Below, piece after piece: positions 62,176-64,000 of a stretch of DNA of 64,000 nt. The position numbers were made by a program, and so were the translations under genes. Position 1 is the first letter of the stretch, and every line of letters begins with the position of its first letter. The notes under the pieces are model-generated. The model searched no databases, was not told where the DNA came from, and saw nothing but the letters and a program-made list of their open reading frames with translations. This DNA comes from JAOAPG01 sp963791575 (GTDB lineage: Bacteria > Acidobacteriota > Terriglobia > Terriglobales > Acidobacteriaceae), in the NCBI GenBank assembly GCA_963791575.1, contig CAWBSY010000008.1:248001-312000 (forward strand), given 5' to 3'.

Positions 62176-64000
62176 TCATGAGCGCTTATCCCGATAATCC
62201 TTCTGCTGATAGTCAATGATCGTCCGGATCTCGGCTCCGAATTTTTCTTTCATGCGTTGCACAATGGGATCCTGTTCGGCACGGCTCCGACCGCTACCAT
62301 TACCGTTAGATGTTGAAATCCGATTCGTTGGTCCGGATTGCGCTACTCCGCCGGGCAGAACTTTTAACCTCATCGCGCGACCAAGCACTCCGCTGGCCGT
62401 TGCAATTGCCAGGCGCTTTCCTTCAGCGCCGAGCGACATATCGATGACGGTTGCCGAAGATGCGACTTTAATGACGAGCTCGCTCCCGGCAAGTTGCCAT
62501 TCCCCGGCCTCCAGCATGGAGGCCAACATGCGATGGCCACCATTGGAAAGAGCGTTTAGAACCGCATTCTTCACTTCATCAATTGGTGACGCCTGGTCCC
62601 CAGCAACGACTAGCTCTAGCTTTTCATCCTCTTCGACTTCCATTGTGATCGAGGCAGCCGGCTCCATCACTGCTGCCGGTGCGGCTGATCCCATTACCAC
62701 GGGTGCCGTAGCCACGCTGGATGCAACGGCCCGCACGGGTTGCTGTGGTCGATCCTCGGGCGAACTCTCATTTGACGAGTTACTGCTGGACAGCTCCGGC
62801 TTCGAACTGCCTTTGCGCGCCGAATCGGCAGCGAACGGAGAGACATAGTTGGGTCGCGCAGCCTGTGGAGCTTCCGGCCTGCGATTATCGGGGCCGCTCT
62901 GGCCAGAGGATCGCGCGTCCGGAACGATCGATGGTTTTGTCCGTGCGCTACTCGGCGACTGCGCAGCGGCATCGCTCAATAGTTGCTCGATCGGCAGCAA
63001 CCGTTGAGCATGCGACATCTTCAATAGACCGAGTTCAAGATGGAACCGCTGTTCTTGCCGGTAACCCAGTTCTCCGTGCGTCCGCAAGATAATCTGCAAG
63101 TGCCGGGTTAAGTCTTCTTCGCTGAATAACTCCGCAACTCGCGACACACGGTTCCGTTCGTCGCCCGAGATTTGCAGCAGGGAAGAGTCACCTCCAGCAA
63201 CCTTGGCAACAATCGTGTTTCGCAAGAATCGAACCATCTGACGAGCAAAGTGGGTAGGATTTTGTCCATCGCTGATGAGACGATCGACTTGGCGCAGAAT
63301 TTCTTCGCTCGATCCGCGTGCAACGGACTGCATCACCTCTTCAAGTACTCCGGAAGGAGCAGCGCCCACAAGTTGGCGAACCGTTTCAGCCGTGAGTCTC
63401 CCGTCTGAAGAAGCAATTGCCTGATCGAGAATGGAAAGTGCGTCTCGCACCGATCCGTCTCCCGCTTCGGCCAGCAAAGCCAGCGCGTCTTCATCGGCCG
63501 CAATTTTCTCGCGACCTGACAGGTCCCTGAGTTGACCGAGAATTTCTTCAAACCGTACTGCGCGAAAGCTGAAGTGCTGACAACGTGACCGAATGGTCTG
63601 CGGAATGTCTTCAGGCTGAGTCGTAGCCAACATAAAAACCACATGGCTCGGCGGCTCTTCCAGGGTCTTTAGAAGCGCGTTAAAGGCTGCATCCGTGATC
63701 TGGTGAGCTTCGTCCAGTATGTAAACTTTGAAGCGATCCCGCGCAGGACGGTAGCGGGCAGCCTCTCGCAATTCTCTGATTTCATCAATGCCGCGATTTG
63801 TCGCGGCATCGATTTCTATAACGTCTACAGCATTTCCCGCTCGAATTTCGGTGCAGGACTCGCACACTCCGCAGGGCTCCGTCACCGGCTTCTCGGACGA
63901 CCGGCAATTCAGCGCCATGGCAAGAATCCGCGCTACCGTCGTTTTTCCAATACCGCGATGCCCGCTAAAGATGTATCCGTGCGCGATCCTGCCCTGTTCC
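62176..64000 (-). CDS. dnaX: DNA polymerase III subunits gamma and tau, N-terminus missing (window edge)
   Basis: The clamp-loader ATPase. The visible part starts with EQGRIAHGYIFSGHRGIGKTTVARILA (P-loop). A zinc module of four Cys (CRSS, CGVCESC), ILDEAHQITDAAFNALLKTLEEPP (Walker B) and TIRSRCQHFSF (sensor/SRC) complete the AAA+ domain. Domain III and the tau-type C-terminal region follow, with a Ser/Pro/Ala-rich linker (about 340-430 of the visible residues) and a conserved end. About the first 20 to 30 residues lie beyond 64000. No programmed frameshift site was identified. Confidence 0.95.
   Translation of the reverse strand, partial: EQGRIAHGYIFSGHRGIGKTTVARILAMALNCRSSEKPVTEPCGVCESCTEIRAGNAVDVIEIDAATNRGIDEIRELREAARYRPARDRFKVYILDEAHQITDAAFNALLKTLEEPPSHVVFMLATTQPEDIPQTIRSRCQHFSFRAVRFEEILGQLRDLSGREKIAADEDALALLAEAGDGSVRDALSILDQAIASSDGRLTAETVRQLVGAAPSGVLEEVMQSVARGSSEEILRQVDRLISDGQNPTHFARQMVRFLRNTIVAKVAGGDSSLLQISGDERNRVSRVAELFSEEDLTRHLQIILRTHGELGYRQEQRFHLELGLLKMSHAQRLLPIEQLLSDAAAQSPSSARTKPSIVPDARSSGQSGPDNRRPEAPQAARPNYVSPFAADSARKGSSKPELSSSNSSNESSPEDRPQQPVRAVASSVATAPVVMGSAAPAAVMEPAASITMEVEEDEKLELVVAGDQASPIDEVKNAVLNALSNGGHRMLASMLEAGEWQLAGSELVIKVASSATVIDMSLGAEGKRLAIATASGVLGRAMRLKVLPGGVAQSGPTNRISTSNGNGSGRSRAEQDPIVQRMKEKFGAEIRTIIDYQQKDYRDKRS

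Overview
The window is most likely a piece of an Acidobacteriota (Terriglobia/Koribacter-like) chromosome. This is inferred from the mix of families: an HspR-type repressor close to dnaK/dnaJ, several secreted proteins of a type common in acidobacterial genomes, Ig-repeat surface proteins, moderate G+C, and short 'CCACAGAG...' and 'TCATCCTGAG...' intergenic repeats. Most of the DNA is ordinary chromosome carrying housekeeping genes. I see no prophage, insertion sequence or CRISPR array.

Layout. 1-4.7 kb: a partial YdjC/ChbG-type deacetylase, tRNA-Val(UAC), a truncated response regulator with a degenerate receiver, a TetR-controlled SDR/epimerase module with twin palindromic operators, and a broken cupin gene. 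4.8-7.2 kb: a LarA-like racemase and a decayed von Willebrand A (VWA) gene. 7.5-19.6 kb: ten co-directional, mostly overlapping genes (unknown protein, methyltransferase, TonB receptor, YfiR, CHASE8 hybrid kinase, single receiver, REC-PAS-GGDEF-EAL, and a DevC/DevA/DevB-like exporter). This is the most interesting unit in the window, because it appears to join outer-membrane sensing, phosphorelay, c-di-GMP turnover and export. 20-22.4 kb: a secreted beta-propeller-like/Ig-repeat protein.

22.7-27 kb holds the canonical rpsP-khpA-rimM-trmD-rplS operon and rnhB, with a double-PilZ gene between rplS and rnhB. 27-34.3 kb: ppc, a peroxiredoxin-like protein, ffh, an HDAC-like deacetylase and hspR. 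34.3-43.8 kb: an APC transporter, a GxxExxY gene between inverted repeats, dnaJ, an unlisted 58-residue gene, dnaK with an HspR-like promoter, a ferredoxin-NADP reductase-like flavoprotein, glmS and purS. 44.5-50.6 kb: a GAF-GAF-sigma54 activator, a Crp/Fnr regulator with a long N-terminal extension, an M20 peptidase and thiO. 50.7-53.8 kb: a TlpA lipoprotein diverging from a GT2 glycosyltransferase, two tandem PTPS-type pterin synthases and folE. 54-61 kb: Spy-like and acidobacterial secreted proteins, DUF1634/TauE, a CHAD-HD fusion and a PD-(D/E)XK-like protein. 61.1-64 kb: recR-ebfC-dnaX.

Many conserved genes, including the normally essential trmD and dnaJ and also folE and ppc, carry single-base frame breaks, some of them in homopolymers. 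The reading frame resumes with full conservation on the other side. These look mainly like sequencing or assembly indels rather than real pseudogenes, and I annotate such genes as whole coding regions. The VWA gene and the truncated response regulator look genuinely decayed.
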